From an uncultured Bacteroidales bacterium (GTDB taxonomy: Bacteria; Bacteroidota; Bacteroidia; Bacteroidales; Muribaculaceae), in the NCBI GenBank assembly GCA_902792435.1, contig CADAZN010000005.1, forward strand, positions 49,165-113,164: a stretch of DNA of 64,000 nucleotides, given 5' to 3'. A model generated the notes under the pieces. That model made no database searches, was not told the DNA's origin, and saw nothing but the letters and a program-made list of their open reading frames with translations. Below are positions 40,975 to 48,804 of the stretch, in pieces. Position 1 is the first letter of the stretch; each line of letters opens with the position of its first letter. Both the position numbers and the translations under genes were made by a program.

Positions 40975-42344
40975 AACATGACTATATCGACATATTGCAT
41001 GACCGATTGTCGCAACACGAGATGACAGAACCATCGGGGTTGTGGCAAGAGATTGAGAACTCTTTGGATAGTCATGGCACACACAAGAAGAAAGGCCTTG
41101 TGGCTAGCCGCAGTGCCATCTATAAGGTTGTGGCAGGCGTGGCTGCAGCGGCTCTTGTTGCAATAGTAATGTGGACTGCGCTTAACGATGAGAACAACAC
41201 ATCATTAGAAGGGGACAAACAAGACTTGGCGACCAACGAGCAAGTTGCTGAAAGTCATACTTCTCCCGTTCCCGTCGAGCAACGCACACCTAGCCCCAAC
41301 AGAGAGGGAAACATTAAATCTCCTGCTAAAAATCAACTGGCAAGTGCTCACACCTCTCAGTCACGCCCTAATGAACCCAAGAGGACAATGAAACTATCGT
41401 CTTTAGAGCAATCGGCTGGTGATCCCACTCATCAGCCTCTCGCCCACTCCTCTACCCTAACGAGCACTTCCTCTCAGACACAGGAGGAAGTCACCTCCAT
41501 TTCCTTAAAGGAGCAAGAATCCTCTATGTCTCAAAAAGTGGAGATAGAAGATATAGCCCAATTCACTACCGACACATTAATTAACCAGGTTGACACCACT
41601 ATAATCATTCAATATGAGCCCGCGCCACTGCTACCGCATCTATTCACTGTGACAGAACCAGACAGTAAGAAGCAAAGGGCACTTGAGTTCACTTTGTCTT
41701 ATAATGGAAACTTGGCATCGGCAGGTTCTTCAAGTAATACAGGTTTATATGACTCACAGACCGGAACGATACCAGGCAACACCTCTCCCGACCCCAACAA
41801 TCCTCAAGATCAAGAAATTGTTGATGTTGATAAGAAAGAGCAAATAGTTCCCGTAAGAATCGGGCTTGAAGCCTGGTATCCTATTGGAGAGAAATGGCGT
41901 ATTGGGAGCGGCCTTGTTTATACCCGCTTGACTCGTAAAAACACTACGACTTACATTCAGATCGACAAGACCACATGGTCAAGAAAGACAGAGACTGCCA
42001 GCTATTTGGGCATCCCTCTTGAGGTATCGCGCTTCTTGTGGAACAATAGAAGGTGGGCACTATATGCAAGTGCTGGAGCAATGATAGAATTTAACCTAAA
42101 AAGTAGGTCACGCCAAGAAACCCAAACGGAAGTATATAACAAGAAAGAATATAGAGACAAGCGTCCTCAATTCTCGGCAATAGCAAAGCTAGGACTGCAA
42201 TACAATGTGATTGATAGATTTGGACTATATCTTGAACCTGGAGCATCCTACTATATCCATAATGGAGCCGATGATAACATATATATGTCGCACCCATTTA
42301 GATTTGACATTAACCTAGGAATCAAGATAAACCTTGGCAAATAA
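40971..42344 (+). CDS. Membrane partner of the ECF sigma factor with C-terminal beta-barrel-like domain
   Basis: Encodes 457 residues. The N-terminal 45 residues are cytoplasmic and charged (DILHDRLSQHEMTEPSGLWQ), in the place of an anti-sigma domain; one TM helix follows (VVAGVAAAALVAIVMWTAL). A long Ser/Thr/Gln linker (about 75-220) comes next, then a beta-rich C-terminal part (RIGLEAWYPIGEKWRIGSGL, YLGIPLEVSRFLWNNRRWAL, FSAIAKLGLQYNVIDRFGLY) that ends RFDINLGIKINLGK, like an outer-membrane barrel (PorT/OMP_b-brl type). One protein would thus link inner-membrane and outer-membrane-type parts. Function as anti-sigma is inferred. Confidence 0.8.
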   Translation: MKHDYIDILHDRLSQHEMTEPSGLWQEIENSLDSHGTHKKKGLVASRSAIYKVVAGVAAAALVAIVMWTALNDENNTSLEGDKQDLATNEQVAESHTSPVPVEQRTPSPNREGNIKSPAKNQLASAHTSQSRPNEPKRTMKLSSLEQSAGDPTHQPLAHSSTLTSTSSQTQEEVTSISLKEQESSMSQKVEIEDIAQFTTDTLINQVDTTIIIQYEPAPLLPHLFTVTEPDSKKQRALEFTLSYNGNLASAGSSSNTGLYDSQTGTIPGNTSPDPNNPQDQEIVDVDKKEQIVPVRIGLEAWYPIGEKWRIGSGLVYTRLTRKNTTTYIQIDKTTWSRKTETASYLGIPLEVSRFLWNNRRWALYASAGAMIEFNLKSRSRQETQTEVYNKKEYRDKRPQFSAIAKLGLQYNVIDRFGLYLEPGASYYIHNGADDNIYMSHPFRFDINLGIKINLGK

Positions 42345-42349
42345 GACAG

Positions 42350-42386
42350 AAATGACACAACTGCATCGAGCACAGTTGTGTCATTT
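42350..42386. terminator. Bidirectional terminator
   Basis: AAATGACACAACTG pairs with CAGTTGTGTCATTT (14 bp), followed by TT on the plus strand. It lies between converging genes. Confidence 0.85.
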
Positions 42387-42403
42387 TTAAGTTTCAGCTC
42401 CTG

Positions 42404-43069
42404 TTAGAATGTGTCGTGAGGGCGCTTGGGGTTGTAACCTCCATGCACTCTACCCTGGGCATCGTGGTCGGTGCGATAATTGAGGGTGCCATCGGCATTA
42501 TAATGGTAATTGGAATAAGGTGCTATCAACTCGTGATTTTCCACCTTGTCAATGATGGGCTTGAAAGCATCTTCAACTTGTTTCAGCAGGTCGCTCCCGT
42601 CGCTATATTCCACCATTGAATATTCTTTGCCGTCTGTTGTCTTCATTGTAACCAGCCAACGAGGTTTAGTAAGGTCCTCATCATCAAGTTTTGTGAATTC
42701 ATTGCTTGACAGAGCTTTACTCTCGGCTATACGGCTAAGCTCAAGCATAAGATCGGCACACACGCCTTTGGCAAAGTCAAAGCTCCAGCCTTCATATTTT
42801 CCAAATCCACGAAAATAGATATAGTCGCCATACTCAGTCTGGCTAGCTGAGTAGACTGCACTGGTTTTGCAACCTCGTCCTTCTGCTTGCTGATATTCCA
42901 GACGGAATTTCACAAGCATTTCTTTAGGTTGAGATTGACTCTTGGCTTTCGTTATAATATTGTTGCTTGTTTTGGGTTGTTTTTTATGCTTAGTTCTCAC
43001 TTTTGGTGCAGCACAAACCAATAATCCAACAATGGACATAACACTTATAAGAGCAATAAATCTTTTCAT
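42404..43069 (-). CDS. Exported protein of unknown function
   Basis: Encodes 221 residues. Signal peptide (MKRFIALISVMSIVGLLVCA), a basic linker (PKVRTKHKKQPKTSNNIITK), then a globular part (MLVKFRLEYQQAEGRGCKTS, YIYFRGFGKYEGWSFDFAKG, WLVTMKTTDGKEYSMVEYSD). Ends RVHGGYNPKRPHDTF. Possibly one Cys pair. Family not recognised. The Met at 43069 is chosen; the frame from 43141 crosses the -7 box at 43098-43105. Confidence 0.72.
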   Translation of the reverse strand: MKRFIALISVMSIVGLLVCAAPKVRTKHKKQPKTSNNIITKAKSQSQPKEMLVKFRLEYQQAEGRGCKTSAVYSASQTEYGDYIYFRGFGKYEGWSFDFAKGVCADLMLELSRIAESKALSSNEFTKLDDEDLTKPRWLVTMKTTDGKEYSMVEYSDGSDLLKQVEDAFKPIIDKVENHELIAPYSNYHYNADGTLNYRTDHDAQGRVHGGYNPKRPHDTF

Positions 43070-43097
43070 AATATTGTTTTTTATATTATTATCTATG

Positions 43098-43105
43098 CAA
43101 AGATA
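43098..43105 (-). promoter_or_regulatory. -7 promoter box of the 221-aa exported protein gene
   Basis: The minus strand reads TATCTTTG, 29 nt before the ATG at 43069. Confidence 0.6.
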
Positions 43106-43157
43106 ATCATTTGTTTTGAATTTAAGAGAGATATTTGCCAAAAAACATTTTTCTTGC

Positions 43158-43165
43158 TAAATTTG
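43158..43165 (+). promoter_or_regulatory. -7 promoter box of the AlbA_2 regulator gene
   Basis: TAAATTTG followed by CAAA, 23 nt before the ATG at 43188. Confidence 0.6.
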
Positions 43166-43187
43166 CAAATTATATAATTACGCAAGA

Positions 43188-44519
43188 ATGAGCGAAACCA
43201 CACGCATAGAATATAAAGAAATTCTTACTAAGGAACTTGATATTGAGAAAGAAGTTATCGCTTTTCTCAATTACAAGGAAGGTGGCTATATCTATATTGG
43301 AATAGACAAAAACGGCAAAGCCATCGGCGTTGATGATGTAGATAACTGTATGTTGAAGCTTAAGGACCGTATCAAGAACAACATATCACCTTCTGCTATG
43401 GGGTTGTTTGATATATCAGAAGAGAAACTAGACGATAAAAATATAGTAAAGGTAACAGTAGCAAGTGGCATTGAGAAACCTTATTTTAAGTCAAAATATG
43501 GTATGACGTCCAAGGGCGCATATATCCGTGTTGGCACCTCAGCTGAACAAATGCCGCAAGAAATGATTGATCGACTTTTCTCTATGCGTACACGAAATTC
43601 TATTGGTCGAATAGTATCTAATCGCCAAGACTTGACTTTCGAACAGTTACGTATCTATTATGACGAACATGGCAAGCGGCTTAATGATAATTTTGCACGT
43701 AGCTTAGAACTACTTACCGACAGTGATAAGTACAATTATGTTGCTTATTTGCTAGCCGATGAGAATGGAAACTCAATTAAGGTTGCCAAATACTCAAGTC
43801 TCGACCGTTGTGATTTAACAGAAAACAATGAGTATGGCTATTGCTCTCTCATAAAAGCAACCAAAAGCGTTTTGGCAAAATTAGATATAGAAAACAGAAC
43901 TGCTGCAACAATTACACCCGTAGAGCGCAAAGAAACTCCGTTATGGGACAAGGTCGCCCTGCGTGAAGCTGTAATCAATGCAATCGTTCATAATGACTAT
44001 TCATTTGAGGTGCCACCCAAGTTTGAGATTTTCCCTGACAGACTTGAGATAACTTCTGCTGGTCGTTTGCCTGAATCTTTGACTCGTGAGGAATTTTTCA
44101 GTGGTATTTCTATTCCACGAAACAAGGAATTAATGCGAATTTATCGCGATGTGGAGCTAGTTGAATCTTTAGGTTCTGGTATACCACGCATCCTTAGAGC
44201 TTATGGAGAGGAATGCTTCAAATTCACTGACAATTTTATTAGGATAACGTTCCCAGTTAGTGGGCAAGGTAAAAGTGGGGAGAAAACTACCCAAAAAGCT
44301 ACCCAGAAAACTGCCCAGAAAACTGCCCAGAAAATATTACACTATATAAAACAAGATGCATCTATTAGTAGGAATAAATTAGCTGAATTATGCGGCATAA
44401 GTCCTGATGGCATCAAATGGCAGTTAAATAAAATGCAAAAGAATGGAGTCATTCGTCGTGTAGGCCCTAACAAAGGCGGCTATTGGGAAGTTATTGAGCA
44501 AAACAATAATAATAAATGA
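43188..44519 (+). CDS. AlbA_2-type putative DNA/RNA-binding regulator with C-terminal winged helix
   Basis: Encodes 443 residues. N-terminal AlbA_2 (Schlafen/divergent AAA-4) domain: RIEYKEILTKELDIEKEVIA then FLNYKEGGYIYIGIDKNGKA. The middle holds the GHKL-like ATP-binding half, ALREAVINAIVHNDYSFEVP then LEITSAGRLPESLTREEF. A four-fold repeat TQKATQKTAQKTAQK leads into a winged helix (DASISRNKLAELCGISPDGI then KWQLNKMQKNGVIRRVGPNK). Annotated in many genomes as RecG-like transcriptional regulators. It lies 6 bp before ispD but its role is probably independent. Confidence 0.88.
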   Translation: MSETTRIEYKEILTKELDIEKEVIAFLNYKEGGYIYIGIDKNGKAIGVDDVDNCMLKLKDRIKNNISPSAMGLFDISEEKLDDKNIVKVTVASGIEKPYFKSKYGMTSKGAYIRVGTSAEQMPQEMIDRLFSMRTRNSIGRIVSNRQDLTFEQLRIYYDEHGKRLNDNFARSLELLTDSDKYNYVAYLLADENGNSIKVAKYSSLDRCDLTENNEYGYCSLIKATKSVLAKLDIENRTAATITPVERKETPLWDKVALREAVINAIVHNDYSFEVPPKFEIFPDRLEITSAGRLPESLTREEFFSGISIPRNKELMRIYRDVELVESLGSGIPRILRAYGEECFKFTDNFIRITFPVSGQGKSGEKTTQKATQKTAQKTAQKILHYIKQDASISRNKLAELCGISPDGIKWQLNKMQKNGVIRRVGPNKGGYWEVIEQNNNNK

Positions 44520-44525
44520 AAAATA

Positions 44526-45239
44526 ATGAAAACAAGTAGATATGCGATAATAGTTGCAGGTGGAAGCGGGAAGCGGTTCGGGAGCGAGCTGCCCAAGCAG
44601 TTCCTGCCTCTTGACGGCAAGGCGGTGCTCATGCGCACGATTGAGAAATTTGACGAGGCTGGCGCGACCATTGTAGTAGTGCTTCCTATTGAGCATCAGG
44701 AGATGTGGATGACGATGTGCAAAGAGAACAACTTTGCTGTCACCCATACTATTGCCGATGGCGGCAAGACTCGCTTTGAGTCGGTAAAAAACGGCATCGC
44801 AGCCATCGAAAGTCTTGCTGATGGTGACCTGGTTGCTGTGCACGATGGAGTGCGCCCGTTGGCAAGCGTGGAGCTGATAAATCGCTGCTACGATAACGCT
44901 CAAGAGACAGGCAGCGCAATCCCTGTTGTTAATCCCAGCGACTCCATACGCCAAGTGATTGACGATGGAACGTCGCGACAGCTGCTGCGCTCGTCGCTTC
45001 GAGCTGTCCAGACACCCCAAACTTTTCGTGCCGAGCTTTTGAAGGGAGCATACGATGTTGAGGAATCTCCGCTGTTTACCGACGACGCTAGCGTTGTGGA
45101 GAGTGCAGGGCATCAAGTGACCCTTGTTGAGGGCGAAGTGACAAATATAAAAATCACCACCCCCATCGACATGATAATTGCAAGTGAGTTGATAAAAGAA
45201 AGCGAATTGTCATACTCCCCCCAACCCCCTCTATCTTAG
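44526..45239 (+). CDS. ispD: 2-C-methyl-D-erythritol 4-phosphate cytidylyltransferase
   Basis: Encodes 237 residues. Nucleotide-binding IVAGGSGKRFGSELPKQFLP, then DGVRPLASVELINRCYDNAQ and VQTPQTFRAELLKGAYDVEE. It joins CTP to MEP, third step of the non-mevalonate isoprenoid pathway. The last nine residues (SYSPQPPLS) and the stop codon come from a dispersed CCCCCT/AGGGGG palindrome (45225-45245), so the natural C-terminus has been rewritten by the repeat; the fold should end before it (PIDMIIASELIKE). Next gene: recG, 34 bp on. Confidence 0.95.
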   Translation: MKTSRYAIIVAGGSGKRFGSELPKQFLPLDGKAVLMRTIEKFDEAGATIVVVLPIEHQEMWMTMCKENNFAVTHTIADGGKTRFESVKNGIAAIESLADGDLVAVHDGVRPLASVELINRCYDNAQETGSAIPVVNPSDSIRQVIDDGTSRQLLRSSLRAVQTPQTFRAELLKGAYDVEESPLFTDDASVVESAGHQVTLVEGEVTNIKITTPIDMIIASELIKESELSYSPQPPLS

Positions 45240-45245
45240 AGGGGG
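45225..45245. repeat. CCCCCT/AGGGGG palindrome, copy 2, containing the ispD stop
   Basis: Same 9-bp arms and TCT loop as 14567-14587. The TAG at 45237-45239, in the right arm, ends ispD. Confidence 0.8.
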
Positions 45246-45273
45246 AGCTATTGCCATAACCCCAGAGAAATTA

Positions 45274-47373
45274 ATGATGGAACGGCTTGCTAAGACCGAC
45301 ATAAAATTCCTGCCAGGCGTGGGACCGAGGCGTGCCGAGCTACTTGGAAAAGAGCTCGACATCCACACGTTCTATGACCTGCTCTACAACTTTCCGTTCC
45401 GCTATATAGACCGCTCTACTATCCATAAAATCAGCGAGATGAACGGCGAGATGCCCTACATCCAACTTAAAGGACAATTCATCTCGTTTACACCCCAAGG
45501 TGAGGGAGCTAAGCGCAGGTTGAACGCTTTGTTCAGCGACGGCACTGGCACGATTGAGGTGGTGTGGTTCAACCGTGTGAAATATATCATGGAGAACTAC
45601 CACACGGGCAAGGAGTATATACTCTTTGGTAAGCCAACCATCTACAAGAGCCATTACAACATGGCACACCCTGAGGTCGACCCCTACAAACCCGAAGCGA
45701 TGAACCGCGGGCTAGTGGGTGTGTACAACCTCACCGAGAAGATGCACAACCGCTCGTTCACAACTCGTGCGATGCAAAAGATTGTCAAGTCGTTGCTTGA
45801 CCATCAAATTTTCCAGAGCATTCGCGAGACACTACCTCAGAGCATAATTGACCGATACAAACTCATGCCCCTGAAAGAGGCACTCATCAACATACACACA
45901 CCTCAAAGTATCCCACTGCTGCAGCAAGCTCAGCGGCGACTGAAGTTTGAGGAGTTGTTCTTCCTGCAGATGAACATTCTCAAATATGTAAAGGGCCGAA
46001 ACGCACAAGTGCCAGGACACGTGTTTGCTCATGTGGGCGACCATTTCAACAACTTCTACAAGAGCTACTTGCAGTTCCCGCTCACGGGTGCACAAAAGCG
46101 TGTAATCAAAGAGATGCACCACGACATGCGCAGTGGCAAGCAAATGAACCGCTTGCTGCAGGGCGATGTGGGCAGCGGTAAGACCATTGTGGCATTCATG
46201 ACCATGCTGCTGGCTGCCGACAACGGATATCAGGCATGCATTATGGCACCCACCGAGATTCTTGCCACTCAGCACTTTGAGAGCATTGGCGAGATGGCTC
46301 AGGCTGTGGGTTTGAAAGCGGCGTTGCTCACTGGCTCCACCCGCAAGAAAGAACGCAACAAGATTCACGAGCAGCTCATGAGCGGTGAGCTGAACATCCT
46401 CATTGGTACTCATGCGTTGATTGAGGATACCGTTCAGTTCAAGGATCTGGGGCTTGCGATTATCGACGAGCAACATCGGTTTGGTGTGGCACAGCGAGCC
46501 AAGCTGTGGCGCAAGAACACGATACCGCCCCATGTGCTTGTAATGACGGCGACACCCATCCCGCGCACCCTCGCTATGACAGTATATGGTGACCTCGACG
46601 TGAGCGTCATCGATGAGCTTCCTCCTGGCCGCAAACCGGTGACCACCGTTCTACGCTACGAGAACAACCACATGGCTGTGTATAATTTCATTGGTCAAGA
46701 GCTCAAGAAGGGTCGCCAGTGCTACATAGTATATCCTCTCATTGAAGAGAATGAGAAGCTTGACTTGCGTGCGCTTGAAGAGGGGTATGAGATAATTCGC
46801 GAAAACTTCCCGAGCTATCGTGTGGCCTATGTGCACGGCAAGATGAAGCCTAGCGAAAAGGATTACCAGATGGGGCTTTTCGCTAGTGGTCAGGCACACA
46901 TTCTTGTGTCGACAACGGTGATTGAGGTGGGTGTTAACGTGCCCAATGCCAGCGTGATGGTTATTGAGAACGCCGAGCGGTTCGGACTCTCGCAGCTGCA
47001 CCAGCTGCGTGGCCGTGTGGGCCGTGGCGCCGACCAGAGCTACTGCATCCTCATGTCGAAATACAAGGTCACAAAAGAGACGCGTCACCGCCTAGAGGTG
47101 ATGACGCAGACTAACGACGGCTTCGTCGTCGCCGAAGAAGACATGAAACTGCGCGGACCAGGCGATATGGAGGGTACACAGCAGAGCGGCGTAGCGTTCA
47201 ACCTGCGCATTGCCAACCTAGCCAGCGACGGCGTGGTACTGCAAGCCGCACGCAACGAAGCACAGCGCATCCTAGACGAGGACTTCGAACTGCAATCACC
47301 CGATGGTCAACTACTCCAACGCACCATGCGCTTCCTCTTCTCTCGAAGCACCAACTGGGGAATGATTTCATAA
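45274..47373 (+). CDS. recG: ATP-dependent DNA helicase RecG
   Basis: Encodes 699 residues. N-terminal wedge (DIKFLPGVGPRRAELLGKEL, FRYIDRSTIHKISEMNGEMP). Helicase motifs: I LLQGDVGSGKTIVAFM, Ia MAPTEILATQHFES, II AIIDEQHRFGVAQR, III VMTATPIPRTLAMTVYGDLD, V STTVIEVGVNVPNASVMVIE, VI QLRGRVGRGADQSYCIL; the TRG-like end is LRGPGDMEGTQQSGVAFNLR. RecG remodels stalled replication forks and Holliday junctions. Start Met at 45274 or 45277. It ends in the AATGCATAAT-type tandem repeat at 47370. Confidence 0.97.
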   Translation: MMERLAKTDIKFLPGVGPRRAELLGKELDIHTFYDLLYNFPFRYIDRSTIHKISEMNGEMPYIQLKGQFISFTPQGEGAKRRLNALFSDGTGTIEVVWFNRVKYIMENYHTGKEYILFGKPTIYKSHYNMAHPEVDPYKPEAMNRGLVGVYNLTEKMHNRSFTTRAMQKIVKSLLDHQIFQSIRETLPQSIIDRYKLMPLKEALINIHTPQSIPLLQQAQRRLKFEELFFLQMNILKYVKGRNAQVPGHVFAHVGDHFNNFYKSYLQFPLTGAQKRVIKEMHHDMRSGKQMNRLLQGDVGSGKTIVAFMTMLLAADNGYQACIMAPTEILATQHFESIGEMAQAVGLKAALLTGSTRKKERNKIHEQLMSGELNILIGTHALIEDTVQFKDLGLAIIDEQHRFGVAQRAKLWRKNTIPPHVLVMTATPIPRTLAMTVYGDLDVSVIDELPPGRKPVTTVLRYENNHMAVYNFIGQELKKGRQCYIVYPLIEENEKLDLRALEEGYEIIRENFPSYRVAYVHGKMKPSEKDYQMGLFASGQAHILVSTTVIEVGVNVPNASVMVIENAERFGLSQLHQLRGRVGRGADQSYCILMSKYKVTKETRHRLEVMTQTNDGFVVAEEDMKLRGPGDMEGTQQSGVAFNLRIANLASDGVVLQAARNEAQRILDEDFELQSPDGQLLQRTMRFLFSRSTNWGMIS

Positions 47374-47402
47374 TGCATAATTCATAATGCACAATGCATA
47401 AT
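47370..47402. repeat. Degenerate short repeat of AATGCATAATTCAT type
   Basis: AATGCATAATTCATAATGCA then CAATGCATAAT. Similar strings lie just after the HTH gene (about 13110-13133) and before element C (53022-53043), each directly downstream of a gene. A tandem pyrimidine-rich stretch (CCTCTCCACTCTCA units) follows to 47510. Confidence 0.6.
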
Positions 47403-47545
47403 CGGGTTTCACCGTGTTAATGCACAATGCTTTCCTCTTTCTTTTACACTTCCACTCTCACCTCTCCACTCTCACCTCTCCACTCTCACCTCTTAGCTCT
47501 CACCTAAAAATACATATTAAATTTGGTGGAGTGATGAGATTTTTT

Positions 47546-47553
47546 TATCTTTG
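47546..47553 (+). promoter_or_regulatory. -7 promoter box of the SH3 protein genes
   Basis: TATCTTTG followed by TGGC, 46 nt before the ATG at 47599. Confidence 0.6.
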
Positions 47554-47598
47554 TGGCAATAAAAGTGATTATTTGTTAATTTATAGAAAATTATAATT

Positions 47599-48111
47599 AT
47601 GAAGAAGCTTTTAGTTATCACTTTACTTGCACTGGTGGCATCGTTTTTCACTATTGATGCGCAGCAGTATTATGGCCGCGTAAGTGATCCTGACGGCTAC
47701 ACCAACATACGTACAGGCCCATCAACCAGATACCCTATTACAAGAAGATATAATTCGGGCTACTATCTCTACTACACCCCCATGAACAATGGATGGAGCA
47801 AAGTGTATTCAGGCGCTCGCAGCAATACCTTCATGGGGTACATGAGCACCAGCCGCATCGTGAGAGTGAATCCCAACAACGGTTATAGTAGCTCTCCATC
47901 CACAACCTCCAGCATGAGGAGTGGCTACATTGTTGACCCTCGCGACAATTATGTTAACGTGCGCACTGGACCAGGTACAAACTACGCCATCCGCACCCGC
48001 CTCTATGTGGGTACCTATGTGTATTACAGCGGCAGCTCAAGATGGGTTAAGGTGTATAATTCCAACGGTACCTATTTGGGCTATGTGTACTATGACCGCA
48101 TACGTCGTTAA
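47599..48111 (+). CDS. Exported protein with two bacterial SH3 domains, first copy
   Basis: Encodes 170 residues. Signal peptide (MKKLLVITLLALVASFFTID). Two SH3_3 units: DPDGYTNIRTGPSTRYPITR with YSGARSNTFMGYMSTSRIVR, and DPRDNYVNVRTGPGTNYAIR with YNSNGTYLGYVYYDRIRR. The repeated xxNVRxGPGTNY pattern is diagnostic of bacterial SH3. Such domains bind peptidoglycan or associate with cell-wall enzymes; no catalytic part here. The next gene is a paralogue, 34 bp on. Confidence 0.9.
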   Translation: MKKLLVITLLALVASFFTIDAQQYYGRVSDPDGYTNIRTGPSTRYPITRRYNSGYYLYYTPMNNGWSKVYSGARSNTFMGYMSTSRIVRVNPNNGYSSSPSTTSSMRSGYIVDPRDNYVNVRTGPGTNYAIRTRLYVGTYVYYSGSSRWVKVYNSNGTYLGYVYYDRIRR

Positions 48112-48145
48112 TATCAATTTATTTACATATCTTATACAAAACATC

Positions 48146-48664
48146 ATGAAAAAACTATTATCAATCACGCTGTTAGCCATTTTGGCATCTTTCGTCACTG
48201 TTGATGCTCAAAAATATTATGGCTACGTTTCTGACCCCGATGGATTTGCCTACATTCGCGCTTCGGCATCCACTAAAGCTGAAATCGTAGGTGATTTCAC
48301 TTCGGGTGAATACCTGTATTACACCCCACTGAAAAACGGATGGAGCAAAGTGTACTCCGATGCCAGCAGCGATAGCTTCTTGGGATATATGCACTCTAGC
48401 CGCATCGTTAGAGTTGAAGCACAAAATGAGGACGTTGAAAACGCTTACGAGAGTGCATATGAGAAAGGTTACATTGTTGACCCTGACGACAACTATGTAA
48501 ACGTGCGCAGAGGACCAGGCACTAACTATGGCATTGCCTGTCGCCTTGAAGTGAGCACCGATGTTTACTTTGAGAAAAGCAACTCGAAATGGGTAAAAGT
48601 CTATGATGAAGACTTTAACTATCTGGGCTATGTGCATCGCAGCCGCATCTCGCAGCACCTCTAA
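48146..48664 (+). CDS. Exported protein with two bacterial SH3 domains, second copy
   Basis: Encodes 172 residues. Signal peptide (MKKLLSITLLAILASFVTVD), then two SH3 units (DPDGFAYIRASASTKAEIVG, DPDDNYVNVRRGPGTNYGIA), ending YLGYVHRSRISQHL. The first unit lacks the GPG motif and is more acidic than the first copy's (linker QNEDVENAYESAYEKG), so the pair is diverging. The Met at 48146 starts the signal peptide; the longer frame from 47921 lies inside the previous gene in another frame. Confidence 0.9.
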   Translation: MKKLLSITLLAILASFVTVDAQKYYGYVSDPDGFAYIRASASTKAEIVGDFTSGEYLYYTPLKNGWSKVYSDASSDSFLGYMHSSRIVRVEAQNEDVENAYESAYEKGYIVDPDDNYVNVRRGPGTNYGIACRLEVSTDVYFEKSNSKWVKVYDEDFNYLGYVHRSRISQHL

Positions 48665-48791
48665 TTGCTGAGCGAAACCGCATTTTCAAGGACGGCCACA
48701 ACGGTAGTCCTTGTTTTTTGCAGCAACATCGACATTTCCTCTAACCAATTAATCACTACATGTTGTGATTGTGTGATTTGTAAAAAATGTG

Positions 48792-48799
48792 TACTTTTG
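48792..48799 (+). promoter_or_regulatory. -7 promoter box of the second TonB receptor operon
   Basis: TACTTTTG followed by CAGCT; the last G is 5 nt before the proposed GTG start at 48805. Confidence 0.55.
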
Positions 48800-48804
48800 C
48801 AGCT

